DNA from: Leptolinea sp. HRD-7
Lineage (GTDB): Bacteria; Chloroflexota; Anaerolineae; Anaerolineales; Anaerolineaceae
Length of the DNA stretch: 64,000 nt
Reading direction: 5' to 3'
Assembly (NCBI GenBank): GCA_024363285.1
Contig: AP024710.1
Location: 124,001 to 188,000 of the forward strand
The first letter of the stretch is position 1. Every line of letters begins with the position of its first letter. A program made the translations under genes and the position numbers. Below the pieces are notes generated by a model that saw nothing but the letters and a program-made list of their open reading frames with translations, ran no database searches and was not told the origin of the DNA. Shown here in pieces: positions 1 through 9,322 of this stretch.

Positions 1-1433
1 GGCAAGTGTTTCGCGTCCATATCCGGCGCGTAGATGGCATTTATGGCGTAACTGACGGAATAATCGGCGATCAGGCCGAAAGGCATTTTGGTGCCAAACA
101 GGGCGGTGCCCGGTTTCATACCCGGAACCCGCCAGTAGAATTGCCAGTAATATTCACGCTGGATATCCCAGTTCAACCGGTAGCGGTTGACTTCCCGGAT
201 CTGTGACGAGATGGACAGCGCCAGCAATAGACCAAGGATAGTGGATTGTTGCAGCCGCCGGTAACCAAGCCGTGAGACAAGAATGATAACGATCATGGTG
301 ATGCCGATCATCGGCCCCAGCGAGAAACGGTCGGACCACTGCCCCACGATGATCTGCCGGTCGGTGATCCAGACCGGCAAGCCGCCGGCCATCAACGCCA
401 GCCCGCCCAGTAACAGCCAGTCGATCAGGAACAGGCGGTCATCCGCATTGTTATCGGTTGGGGATTCTTTACTACCCAGCACCACAGCCGCGGTCACGGC
501 GGCAATCGCGCCCATGATCCATCCGAACCAGGCCGCCTTCGAAGCCAGGTCAATTTGACCGGGCTGGATGGTATTGCTCCAGGCGAAGATCAACAGGTAC
601 AGGAAATCCTGCAGAATGTTTTGCGCGAGGTGAACGATCATTCCGGCGGGGTCTTTTTTGAACAGCGTCAGGTTGATCACCCCGTTGGGATCATCTGCCC
701 CCGGGACGGGTTTGAAGATCAGGAAGCGCCACGCGATAAACCCGGCCAGCGGAAAGAGATACGGCAGCCACCACTGAATGACCCGGACAAATCGCTTCCG
801 GCGGTCAGGGGTTTCGTCACGAAAGACCACCCACAACAGGTAAGGCCGAATGATTTCAAGCCCGACGAAATATTCGATGGTCATCATCTGGGCGAAGGAC
901 GCCACGGCCGCCAGCAGGGTCAACGGAACATACCACCGGCGCCGGCGGACGGATAGAACGGTCAACATGAGAGACGCGCTGAACAGGGTGAGCGCGGCAA
1001 AATGCCGGCTGTAGGTGACGGCAATGGTCTGCTGGAAGAACGCGGGGAACACCGCCAGCAGCAGTGCCAGCCAGCCGATTTCATATCGCCGGCGCGGCCA
1101 GACCTGCAGGAACGTCCACCAGAGACCCAGCAGCGAGAGATAGCGCAGAACCAGATTGAAAGACTGCCAGAGGATGGGATTGTCACCGAACAACGGGAAG
1201 AACACCAGGTATACCCAGATCGTCGTCGGGCGATCGTACAGGAAGTATTTAAGAAATTCCACCGGGGAATTCAAATGATAGAGGAATATATCCTCCCAAT
1301 CGTCCCAGTAGAATCCAAGAGACCCGATCTGCAGTCCATACACCAGCACCATAACAGCCGCCAGCAACATCGGGAATACCCAGGGCTTTGCAAGCCAGTC
1401 AAACAAACGCTTCTTCCAGAGTTGAGATATCAT
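1..1433 (-). CDS. GT-C type polytopic membrane glycosyltransferase, partial (C-terminus beyond window)
   Basis: The reading frame is open from an ATG at 1433 to the window edge, giving about 477 residues. It is a multi-pass membrane protein with an acidic motif (FYWDDWED) in the first periplasmic loop after helix 1, as in GT-C enzymes that use polyprenyl-phosphate sugars. The protein is a clear paralogue of the gene just upstream: the two share WDDWE, the RHFA and EYF-GLE segments, VWITxRQ and a DRF-LGPM segment at matching positions. Its ATG overlaps the upstream TGA (ATGA), so translation is probably coupled. Substrate unknown; a transferase acting on surface glycans is inferred from fold and neighbourhood. 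Confidence 0.8.
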   Translation of the reverse strand, partial: MISQLWKKRLFDWLAKPWVFPMLLAAVMVLVYGLQIGSLGFYWDDWEDIFLYHLNSPVEFLKYFLYDRPTTIWVYLVFFPLFGDNPILWQSFNLVLRYLSLLGLWWTFLQVWPRRRYEIGWLALLLAVFPAFFQQTIAVTYSRHFAALTLFSASLMLTVLSVRRRRWYVPLTLLAAVASFAQMMTIEYFVGLEIIRPYLLWVVFRDETPDRRKRFVRVIQWWLPYLFPLAGFIAWRFLIFKPVPGADDPNGVINLTLFKKDPAGMIVHLAQNILQDFLYLLIFAWSNTIQPGQIDLASKAAWFGWIMGAIAAVTAAVVLGSKESPTDNNADDRLFLIDWLLLGGLALMAGGLPVWITDRQIIVGQWSDRFSLGPMIGITMIVIILVSRLGYRRLQQSTILGLLLALSISSQIREVNRYRLNWDIQREYYWQFYWRVPGMKPGTALFGTKMPFGLIADYSVSYAINAIYAPDMDAKHL

Positions 1434-3481
1434 GGCTGATTCTCTTTCGCGGCATCATCGCATTTCAACGCCGTACTGGCTTTTTGCGTCCACTCCCCTG
1501 ATACGTTTATCGGCGGGTTCTTCCACAATTGGCAGAAGAATGAAGTCTGATCTTTGTCCATTTCCTGTGCTTTCAGGGTTACGGCAAGGGCTTTTTCCGA
1601 TTGATCAATCTGTTGATACGCCTGGATCACCGGGACATATTCCACTGCGGACTTTGGAGTAAGACCACTGGTTTCCGCTTCCTCAAATAGTCGTACCGCC
1701 TCAGCCCAATTCTGTTCCTGGCGGGCGCTGTCAATTTTCTGGTAGGTGTAACACCAACCGTGCTCCGGCTCTGGCCCAAAAATCGATACCGGCGGTGTGG
1801 AAGCCTTCTCCGGATGGAGATCGATCAGTTCCGGTTTTGCCAGTTTGAATAACAGCCCGTCATCATTTGACAGGCCTGCCCGCGAATGGTCATCAGATGT
1901 AATGATGTGCAGACAACTTGTGCCATAAGAGTATTCCGCCACCAGCACCTTATCGGTGGTGCCTCTGAAATGAGCGGTCAGGTAACGGTAATCAAACGTG
2001 TTACCCGGTTTCAACGCGGGGACAAGGTCGCCCGTCATCCCTCCGGCACGAAAGAACCACAGGGGCGCTTCAAAGGATTTCCCACCCTGGTCATAGATCG
2101 TGTTCAGGGCGAATCCGATATGCAGGTCATTGACCAGCGCGAAGGGCATTCCCGGGCCGACAACCGCCGTCCCCGGTAGGATGGCCGGCGCACGCCAGGC
2201 AAGCTGCCAGTAATAATCGTTTTGAGTATCCCGGCTCAGCCGGTACTTGTTCACCGTCTGCATCTGGCTCGATAGAGCAAAGGCAAAGATCACCCCGAGC
2301 AGGATAGCCTGCTGCAACCGGCGTCGTGAAAACCAGTGGACGGTACCCACCAGCAATAGGACCGCGCCAAACATGGGTCCAAGTACGAACCGGTCTGCCC
2401 AAGGACCACCAATGGACTGCCGCCCGGTGATCCAAACCGGAATTCCGCCTGCCAGCACACCGATCAGGCCGATCAAAATCGCGTCCCGGCTGAAATGGTC
2501 AGATTTGTTTTCCGGGTCTTTATCTCCGCTTTGATACCTGATCAACAACCAGGCGCTGATCAGGGTGATCAATCCGGCGGCTGCCCAGGAAAGCCAGTTG
2601 GCTTTGGCACGCAATTCAAAGACTCCGGGTTCCAACGGCGCGAGCCAGTTGTCAACGGTCATGTGCACCATATCCTGCAGAACCAGGTTGGCAAATTTTA
2701 TCGTTTCAACCAGCGGATTTTCTGTAATCCTTTGCAGCAACACGGGCGCGTTGGCTTCTGGATTGGGCGATACGATTGGATACCAGACGAAGCGGTAAAC
2801 ACCAAAAATAGCCAGAACAACCACATAGGGCAGCCATTGCACGATCAGGTCTTTCAGAGACTTCTTCCAGTTATCAGCGCGCTGCCTCAACCGGATCCAC
2901 AGGAAAAGCGGCCGCAGCAGTTCCAGCCCGAAAAAGTACTCGAGGGTGATCAGTTGCAACAGTGACGCGAACGTCCCGGTGACCGTCAACAGCCACCATC
3001 GGCGCTTATTATCCAGAGCCAGTAAATTCAGCCCCAGTGAAACGGCAAACAGAGCGATACAGGCGAAGTGCCGAACGTAGGTCAGCGCCACCGAATGCTG
3101 GGTAAACGCGGGGTAAACCGCCAGCAGTAAGCACGCCCAACCGATCTCAAACGAACGTTTGGGCCATACCATGCGCAGCGCCCACCAGAATCCCACCAGC
3201 CCGGCCCAGCGCAGCAGAATGTTGACTACCTGCCACGCGATCGGGTTCATGCCGATCAAGGGAGCGAACATCAGGTAGATCCAGCTTGTCAGCGGGCGGG
3301 CATACAGGAAGTAATCCCAGTAGGCTTTCGGGTCATTAAAATGATCCAGATAGATGATCTCCCAGTCATCCCAGTACAACCCCATGCGGGAAAGCTGGTA
3401 TCCATAGGTAATGAAAACCACTCCGAAAAGCACGAGCGGAACCAGCCAGCGGTTTTTATTAAATCGGTCAGTGAATTTCAT
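1430..3481 (-). CDS. GT-C type membrane glycosyltransferase with TPR-like C-terminal tail
   Basis: About 683 residues. The N-terminal two thirds carry many transmembrane helices with the loop-1 acidic motif (GLYWDDWEI) of GT-C transferases. The last ~150 residues are soluble, and a stretch starting QEQNWAEAVRLFEEAE looks like one or two TPR hairpins. I chose the ATG at 3481 (MKFTDRF) over a TTG at 3490, because a perfect TATAAT lies at 3490-3495 and would start transcription at about the ATG itself. The downstream gene is a paralogue coupled by ATGA. A sugar-transfer role in cell-surface polysaccharide or glycoprotein assembly is inferred; donor and acceptor are unknown. Confidence 0.8.
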   Translation of the reverse strand: MKFTDRFNKNRWLVPLVLFGVVFITYGYQLSRMGLYWDDWEIIYLDHFNDPKAYWDYFLYARPLTSWIYLMFAPLIGMNPIAWQVVNILLRWAGLVGFWWALRMVWPKRSFEIGWACLLLAVYPAFTQHSVALTYVRHFACIALFAVSLGLNLLALDNKRRWWLLTVTGTFASLLQLITLEYFFGLELLRPLFLWIRLRQRADNWKKSLKDLIVQWLPYVVVLAIFGVYRFVWYPIVSPNPEANAPVLLQRITENPLVETIKFANLVLQDMVHMTVDNWLAPLEPGVFELRAKANWLSWAAAGLITLISAWLLIRYQSGDKDPENKSDHFSRDAILIGLIGVLAGGIPVWITGRQSIGGPWADRFVLGPMFGAVLLLVGTVHWFSRRRLQQAILLGVIFAFALSSQMQTVNKYRLSRDTQNDYYWQLAWRAPAILPGTAVVGPGMPFALVNDLHIGFALNTIYDQGGKSFEAPLWFFRAGGMTGDLVPALKPGNTFDYRYLTAHFRGTTDKVLVAEYSYGTSCLHIITSDDHSRAGLSNDDGLLFKLAKPELIDLHPEKASTPPVSIFGPEPEHGWCYTYQKIDSARQEQNWAEAVRLFEEAETSGLTPKSAVEYVPVIQAYQQIDQSEKALAVTLKAQEMDKDQTSFFCQLWKNPPINVSGEWTQKASTALKCDDAAKENQP

Positions 3482-3489
3482 GCGGCACA

Positions 3490-3495
3490 ATTATA
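3490..3495 (-). promoter_or_regulatory. -10 element (TATAAT), leaderless start
   Basis: TATAAT on the minus strand ends 8 bases before the ATG at 3481, so the transcript should begin at or within a base or two of the start codon. No convincing -35 is visible. Confidence 0.5.
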
Positions 3496-3586
3496 CATGC
3501 ATCAAACCGCCCGACATCCGACAGGAAAGATGAAACGGAATTCAAACAGGATGGTTGCGTAGATCAACCCGGCAGGGGGGATGATT

Positions 3587-3592
3587 TATAAT
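3587..3592 (+). promoter_or_regulatory. -10 element (TATAAT) for the divergent GT-C gene
   Basis: TATAAT ends 11 bases before the ATG at 3604, leaving a predicted leader of about 5 nt and no room for a Shine-Dalgarno site. The -35 is poor. Confidence 0.45.
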
Positions 3593-3603
3593 CCGAGCAT
3601 CGT

Positions 3604-5493
3604 ATGAAAATACCTGAATGGATCAAGAAACCCCACCGGGCATGGTTGCCGGTCAGCATATTCGCCATTGGCGGTTTCGCTGCCGGTTTCTTCTTGCCTC
3701 TCCGATTCAGCCTGGCAATGCGCAACGACCTGCTCTTCCCCCTTCTGTTGATTTCGATCACAGTGTGGGCAGCATTCCGTCTTCCATCGCCGTGGGACAG
3801 TGCCATATCCGCCTCGCTCATCCTGTCTTTTTTCTCTGCCTGCCTGGCAGCCCTTTGGAGAACAGGAACCCATGGTGTGTATGACGTTTTCGGGCTGCTG
3901 CCCTGGTTTGACAGCACAGGTTACTATTCCGAATCCCTGCGCCTGCTGGATGGTGGAATATTCAGTCAGATCGCCGCGCGCCGACCAATTTTCCCGGCTT
4001 TATTTTCTGCCCTATTACTCATAACCGGACGTAACCTTCGAACCACCATTCTGTTGTTGACATTGATTTCCGGCCTGTCCACCTGGATACTGGTTCGACA
4101 GATCAAATCATCCGATAAGAACGCTGTGCTGCCCGCGGTAACAACAGCCCTGCTCTTCCTGTTTTATCGGAAATTTAACGGCGCCGTGTTGACCGATACA
4201 CTGGGTTATTCGCTGGGTGTGTTGAGTCTGGCTTTTCTATGGAACGCCATCAGCTCTAAAAGGTTCTCATCAGTGTTGGCCGGTCTTTTTTGTCTCACAC
4301 TCGGACAAGCTGCCCGGCCGGGTGCCGTGTTCACTCTTCCGCTGCTATTCCTCTGGATCGTCTTTCTATTTGAAACTCACGTACGTTGGTGGAAACGCGG
4401 GGTGTTAGCCGCACTGGTTGTAATTAGCGGACTGCTGGTCAATGTTACTGTCACAGCCGTGCTGGCGCCGGGGGTATCCGCTTCATATGCGAACTTTTCT
4501 TATCAGGTGTATAGCCTGGTGAACGGCGGGACAGGCTGGCACAAGGCGCTGGAAGATCACCCGGAATTATTTAACGGAAAGGACGAAGGGGAAGCCGCCA
4601 GGCAGATATTGCGAATAAGCTGGAATACCTTTCAGAAGGACCCATCCAAAGCCGTGAATACAAGCCTGCGGGCGGTTGGCGCGTTTTTCTCCGCCGCTCC
4701 CAGTTCTGCCTACAACTACCTTGACACATCTTCCACCCCGCGAGAGGTATCACCCCAAACCGCGCTTTTGGAATTTTCGCTTCGCTGGTTGGCCAATGTT
4801 CTTTTGATCATTTCGTTAATTATGGCGGTGTTCTTCCGCCGCGATGAACGCCTGACGTTACTGTTCGCCCTGAATACCGGTGTGATCCTTAGCCTGCCAA
4901 TCGCCGCGCCATGGGACATAGAAAATATGCGCGCGTACTCTGTGTCGATTGCAGGGCTGGCATTGGGAGTCGGTTATGTGGTTCTGTTCCTGTCCTGGAA
5001 GGCAACCCGCAGATCAGTGGCAAAAGAATCTGAAACGAATGGAATTGTTATCGGTCTGGCATACGGACTGGCCGCTATGCTGCTGACCGGAATACTGGTC
5101 ATTCCATTGGTCATTCGTATCACCGCCGTTGTTCCCGAAGAATCCACTATTCATTGTCCGAATGGGCAGGAAACGTTCGTCACCCGGATAGACACCGGCA
5201 CCACCATACAGGTTGGGAAAACGTCTGACCCGTATTCGATTCCTTATGAACGCTACTTGAAAGATCTGGATCAGTTCCCTGACGCGCTTGTCGGGCAGGG
5301 CTTGAAAGTCATCCCCGAAGGGTATGTCATTTCTCAACAAAATGACGCGCTGCATGGCGGCAACGCGTTCTGGCTGGCTGGCCCGAAAGATGTCATGAAT
5401 CCCACCGGCAGGCAGGCAGTTTACTGCGGTCATTTCAGACCGGTATCGGATAGTTTCCAGGTATTCTTCGCGGAAAGCGTGATCGAGCCTTAA
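3604..5493 (+). CDS. GT-C-like polytopic membrane protein
   Basis: 629 residues, ATG start. Hydrophobic helices cover most of the first 480 residues, and a hydrophilic C-terminal domain of roughly 110 residues follows a last helix near residue 500. The loop after the N-terminal helices contains PWFDSTGYYSE, matching the acidic loop-1 position of dolichyl- or undecaprenyl-phosphate sugar transferases. It is transcribed divergently from the tandem GT-C pair. Its TAA overlaps the TAA of the convergent gene at 5490, so no terminator separates the two operons. The exact family is not recognised; a glycosyltransferase function is inferred. Confidence 0.75.
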   Translation: MKIPEWIKKPHRAWLPVSIFAIGGFAAGFFLPLRFSLAMRNDLLFPLLLISITVWAAFRLPSPWDSAISASLILSFFSACLAALWRTGTHGVYDVFGLLPWFDSTGYYSESLRLLDGGIFSQIAARRPIFPALFSALLLITGRNLRTTILLLTLISGLSTWILVRQIKSSDKNAVLPAVTTALLFLFYRKFNGAVLTDTLGYSLGVLSLAFLWNAISSKRFSSVLAGLFCLTLGQAARPGAVFTLPLLFLWIVFLFETHVRWWKRGVLAALVVISGLLVNVTVTAVLAPGVSASYANFSYQVYSLVNGGTGWHKALEDHPELFNGKDEGEAARQILRISWNTFQKDPSKAVNTSLRAVGAFFSAAPSSAYNYLDTSSTPREVSPQTALLEFSLRWLANVLLIISLIMAVFFRRDERLTLLFALNTGVILSLPIAAPWDIENMRAYSVSIAGLALGVGYVVLFLSWKATRRSVAKESETNGIVIGLAYGLAAMLLTGILVIPLVIRITAVVPEESTIHCPNGQETFVTRIDTGTTIQVGKTSDPYSIPYERYLKDLDQFPDALVGQGLKVIPEGYVISQQNDALHGGNAFWLAGPKDVMNPTGRQAVYCGHFRPVSDSFQVFFAESVIEP

Positions 5494-7469
5494 TTGGCCG
5501 AACAGGCTTTGACGTCAATCAGTTTTCGGAAGTCATGCCGCCAGTCTTCCACTTCTTTGATAACCTTCACGCACGGGTCGTCAAATTTTTTCTGGATGGC
5601 CGGGGGAATCTCGTCCCATGAAACCTGGTCAAAATAGGCGTAACTGTAACCGCCCGCGTTCAAACTGTACGGGTCCGGTGAGGCGGCGATCTTTTCCCAT
5701 TCCGGTTTGGATTTGTACCAGGTGTAATTGGCATTGGAACCACGGGCAAACAGAGTGGCTGACCTTGAAACAAGAGGATCAAAGACAAGAGCACCCGGTT
5801 CGAGTTTATTCCAGTAATCACGTTCCATCTGCACATCCAGATCGGTGATGAAGTACGAATACACCGGCTTCTGAATGGCCGGTATTTGCACACCGGTCAG
5901 AATGATCCCACCGAACATGATCACGCCACCCAGCATGGCAGCCATTGTTTTCAGTGTGTCACTACGGCGTGAGACATACATCCACACCAGAGGAACGAAG
6001 AAAAATAATGACATTCCGGCAAACTGATACAAACGCGACGTGTTACGCACGCCGGTTGAGCCGGCGAATTCCACAATGATCATCGACAGGCTGAGAACAA
6101 CCGAACTTACCAGCACCGCTTCATACCAGCGAGACGCGCGCAATGCTTTCAAACCATATATCACCAGAAGCGGGAAAACCAGCAGGGCGGGGCCTAATTC
6201 CAGCAGAGCCACGATCAACTGTCCGGGTTTGAGCAGTGACAACACACCCAGATGTGAAGAGACGATCTCCGGCGGCCATATTAATCGGAAGCCAACAGTC
6301 TGGTATGAAACGGCATCCGGGTCGAGCATTCCGGCAGCAATATCTTTCAAAGCGCCGCCCTGTACGAACCCGATCAGGCATCCGGCCGCCACCACTCCGG
6401 TCCAAATCCAAAGATCGCGGGGGAGTTTTAAACTTCGGTTCTGAATGATCTTGATCAACAGCACAACCCCCATACCCCCCGCCAGTAATACCGTGCCGGT
6501 TTCGCTGATTAGCAGGCTCGCAGCCAGTAGAACAACGGTGACAGCCGCGCCTTTCCATCCGCGCCAGCGGTTGAAGGTCATCAACAATAACAGACTGATA
6601 GCAAGATTGATCGAACCGTTGGGGCCGTGGTTCATGAAGCCCGGTGCCACGATACCATTGACGAATCCAAATGGATACCCGATAGGTCCGGCGCCTTCGA
6701 TCCCCCAGTTGCGGTTAACAGCTTCCAGCAGTGTCGCGCCGGTCAACCGTCCGCTGCCGATCAACTCCATGCCCTGCCCCAGCCAGTTTATGGCGCCTTC
6801 CGGCAATAGTAAAAGTATCCAACGGGTGCCCATTCCAAAGGCAGCCATCAGCGCGCCGGCCAATCCGCCAGGTTTGCTGAAGGTCAGCCGTTCCACCCAA
6901 AGGTAGGTCAGTACGATCATCAGCCCGAATGACAATCCGCGGGCCAGGTCAAGCGCGTTCCAGGGATACAGGTTCCCCAGACGCATGATCTGAGCGGCAA
7001 AAAGCATCAGAAAGTAATGGTAACCGTAAGAAATTGTGGGATCGAGCGGAAAATGCGGCGGCAGGTCACCGGCAGCCATCATAGATAGTGTGGGCAGGTG
7101 GGCGTAGTCATCATAGATCGCCAGTCCGCGTGACATGGCGAAAAATATCCAGGTGGTGAACCCCAGACTCACGAGCTGCCACCAGGGAATGGATGTTTTT
7201 AACCATTCCACGGGCTTGTGTCCGATCGAGAATAGAATGGCGATTGCCAGGGTTAATGCAGAAGCCAGCCAGAACGCGGGAATTGCCGGAATGAAGAGTG
7301 TCAGCAGATTGGCCAGCCATGTTTCCACGATCAATCCGAGGGCGATCCCGGCCATCCATTGTTCATGTTCGGGCAGCCGGAAGGCAAACCGGGCGATACC
7401 ATATCCGCCAATCAGCCATAACAGACACCACAATCCGGTGGGAAGAATTTCCTGAAATATTCGCAGCAT
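5490..7469 (-). CDS. Polytopic membrane protein, probable GT-C glycosyltransferase
   Basis: 659 residues with a dozen or so predicted membrane segments. The first large loop contains GLAIYDDYAHL and a following HYFLMLFAAQIMR segment, a layout seen in GT-C transferases. The last ~120 residues are soluble, with a strand-rich segment. It is the last gene of the nine-gene minus-strand operon that begins at 17542, 21 nt after the methyltransferase gene. Its stop codon overlaps the stop of the convergent gene. Specific substrate unknown. Confidence 0.75.
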   Translation of the reverse strand: MLRIFQEILPTGLWCLLWLIGGYGIARFAFRLPEHEQWMAGIALGLIVETWLANLLTLFIPAIPAFWLASALTLAIAILFSIGHKPVEWLKTSIPWWQLVSLGFTTWIFFAMSRGLAIYDDYAHLPTLSMMAAGDLPPHFPLDPTISYGYHYFLMLFAAQIMRLGNLYPWNALDLARGLSFGLMIVLTYLWVERLTFSKPGGLAGALMAAFGMGTRWILLLLPEGAINWLGQGMELIGSGRLTGATLLEAVNRNWGIEGAGPIGYPFGFVNGIVAPGFMNHGPNGSINLAISLLLLMTFNRWRGWKGAAVTVVLLAASLLISETGTVLLAGGMGVVLLIKIIQNRSLKLPRDLWIWTGVVAAGCLIGFVQGGALKDIAAGMLDPDAVSYQTVGFRLIWPPEIVSSHLGVLSLLKPGQLIVALLELGPALLVFPLLVIYGLKALRASRWYEAVLVSSVVLSLSMIIVEFAGSTGVRNTSRLYQFAGMSLFFFVPLVWMYVSRRSDTLKTMAAMLGGVIMFGGIILTGVQIPAIQKPVYSYFITDLDVQMERDYWNKLEPGALVFDPLVSRSATLFARGSNANYTWYKSKPEWEKIAASPDPYSLNAGGYSYAYFDQVSWDEIPPAIQKKFDDPCVKVIKEVEDWRHDFRKLIDVKACSAN

Positions 7470-7490
7470 ACGTTAATGCTCTCTTTTGAT

Positions 7491-8306
7491 TTACAGACGG
7501 GCGGTGACCCGGACCTGGGTGACAGAGTCTACCTGCGGGTCGCCGGTTTTAAACTCAGGCAACACCCGGCTTTCTATGGACGCCCAGGCATCAGGGTTTC
7601 GTTCTAAAATATGGACATTGGTTTGGGAAAAACGTTCTTCAAAAAGCCCGCGGTATGCCGGCAATCTCCAGCGATTCAGATGGCTGGTGGGATTCAGCCA
7701 CGCGGACCAGGTTTTCTCTGTATACGTCAACATTTCAAAAGGGTATTTAAAGAAATGGTCGCGCAGGTCAATGTAATGCAGGTGCGTTCCACCGGGTGAT
7801 GTCAATCTGACAAGCGCGTCTAATATTCCCGCGGGATCGGTGAGATGTTCAAACACGGATGTACTTAACACAATATCCGATTTGTGGATCGTCAGGTCAT
7901 TCGCCAGCTCGCGGATGTCACCCTGCAGCAGGGTTATCCATTCATCTCTGGGGAGGGTTTTCCCAAAGCTGTGGGTCAGATATTTCTCAAATTCCGGAAG
8001 TAGCAGCGCATTCGCGCTTTCGTCAGGCCGATGGGCATATTCACACAGGGTGACGTGGTCAGCGCCCAACTTTAAGAGGTTACAGGCCAGCGCGAAACGC
8101 CCACCATACCCGAATACAAACACCTGTTTGCCTTTCAGGCTCACCCCGGCAGATGCGAGATCGCGCTCATAACGGGCCGCGGCTTCTTCGGGGGAGCGGG
8201 TTTCAAGACCCGGACGGATGATCAAACCCCGTAAGAGCAAAGCTCGGGTGATTTTTTCCGGTAAAAAGTGGCGGATCACCCGCGGGATTATATACGCCGC
8301 TTTCAT
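7491..8306 (-). CDS. Class I SAM-dependent methyltransferase
   Basis: 271 residues starting at MKAAYIIP. The ATG at 8306-8304 overlaps the preceding TAA by one base (TAATG), which fixes the start; a longer in-frame extension upstream runs inside the GT2 gene and is rejected. The SAM-binding loop is the VFVFGYGGRFALA segment, and an acidic strand end (CEYAHR) follows. DIVLSTSVFEHLTDP matches motif II/III of class I methyltransferases. In this sugar-assembly operon it probably methylates a glycan or a lipid-linked intermediate; that acceptor is inference. Confidence 0.8.
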   Translation of the reverse strand: MKAAYIIPRVIRHFLPEKITRALLLRGLIIRPGLETRSPEEAAARYERDLASAGVSLKGKQVFVFGYGGRFALACNLLKLGADHVTLCEYAHRPDESANALLLPEFEKYLTHSFGKTLPRDEWITLLQGDIRELANDLTIHKSDIVLSTSVFEHLTDPAGILDALVRLTSPGGTHLHYIDLRDHFFKYPFEMLTYTEKTWSAWLNPTSHLNRWRLPAYRGLFEERFSQTNVHILERNPDAWASIESRVLPEFKTGDPQVDSVTQVRVTARL

Positions 8307-9322
8307 TACTTCACCTGCAGGTTTCGGGCAATTCCCTGCCGCCGACCGGTTCGTGAGGAAACCGGGAAGGTAGGTACAGATTGAACATCCAGGGTCAATG
8401 CCTGAATTAGCATCTGAAATCCCAGGATCAACGGAAGTGAAGCGACCATCACCGTTCCTGCCGTAGCCGGGATACCTGTGATAATCGACGTACGCCACCA
8501 CACAGCTCCCCAGATAATGCCAAACAGTGACATGATCGTCCCGAGGGTCATAAAGATCGTGCCGACCGAAAAATTCAAAACAAAGTATTGCAGCCATATC
8601 CGCCGGAAATACCGCGAAAGAAGTAAACCCGGAAAAGTAGTGATCACTTTGAATACCGAGAGTGAGCTCGGTTCTCCGGCGTAGATAGCCGGCATGGGGA
8701 CTTCTTCCGCCACGGCACGTGTAATATTCAATTCAACCAGCAGACTGGTTTCAAAGAAGTAACGGGGATGGAGGTATTTCTTATCCAACCGGCGGTAGAC
8801 ATCCGCGTCCACCGCGAGATAGCCGTTATTCGGGTCGAACACATTCCAATAGCCGCTCCCAACTTTTGTCAGGAAAGACCAGAACAGGTTGCCCATACGG
8901 CGGTGAAAAGGCATACGCGAAATAGATTCAAGCCGGCCAAAGCGGTTGCCTTTAACAAAGTCTGCTTGTCCGTTGACGATCGGTTCAAGAAGTTCCGGCA
9001 AAAATGCCGGATCCATCTGCCCATCGCCATCCATCTTGATTAAAACCGTGGCACCCAGTTCCACCGCCCGATCGAAGCCGGTCATCGTGGCGCCGCCAAC
9101 CCCTTTGTTTTGTTCATGACGTATTAGTTCCACACGCGGATTAGATAATGCCAGTACTCTGTCAGCCAGATCGTCAGGGCTTTTGTCATCCACCACAATG
9201 ATCTTCCAGATCCAATCCGGAATTCCATTTATAACCGCTTCAATATGCCCGGCAACACGGTAGGCCGGTATCACGACACATAATTTTTCTTCCTGGGCTT
9301 TCAAAACATCATCAAAGTTCAT
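8306..9322 (-). CDS. GT2 family glycosyltransferase (DPM1/polyprenyl-phosphate sugar synthase-like)
   Basis: 338 residues. The GT-A fold is clear: VVIPAYRVAG at the start, VVDDKSPDD, then the metal-binding DGDGQMDP motif. Two to three C-terminal transmembrane helices follow from about residue 235, as in polyprenyl-phosphate mannosyl/glucosyl synthases (DPM1 and GtrB-like). Such enzymes charge the lipid carrier that GT-C transferases use, which fits the GT-C-rich operon. The ATG overlaps the upstream TGA (ATGA) and the TAA overlaps the downstream ATG. The sugar (Man, Glc or other) cannot be told from the sequence. Confidence 0.9.
   Translation of the reverse strand: MNFDDVLKAQEEKLCVVIPAYRVAGHIEAVINGIPDWIWKIIVVDDKSPDDLADRVLALSNPRVELIRHEQNKGVGGATMTGFDRAVELGATVLIKMDGDGQMDPAFLPELLEPIVNGQADFVKGNRFGRLESISRMPFHRRMGNLFWSFLTKVGSGYWNVFDPNNGYLAVDADVYRRLDKKYLHPRYFFETSLLVELNITRAVAEEVPMPAIYAGEPSSLSVFKVITTFPGLLLSRYFRRIWLQYFVLNFSVGTIFMTLGTIMSLFGIIWGAVWWRTSIITGIPATAGTVMVASLPLILGFQMLIQALTLDVQSVPTFPVSSRTGRRQGIARNLQVK

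Noticed and set aside
555-1439. Plus-strand open frames in the first 1.4 kb
   Set aside because: Low-complexity, charged translations antisense to the partial GT-C gene, whose minus frame is open and clearly homologous to the neighbour.
8307-8597. N-terminal extension of the methyltransferase frame
   Set aside because: It lies wholly inside the GT2 gene in another frame and has no family similarity; the ATG at 8306 overlapping the upstream stop is better.
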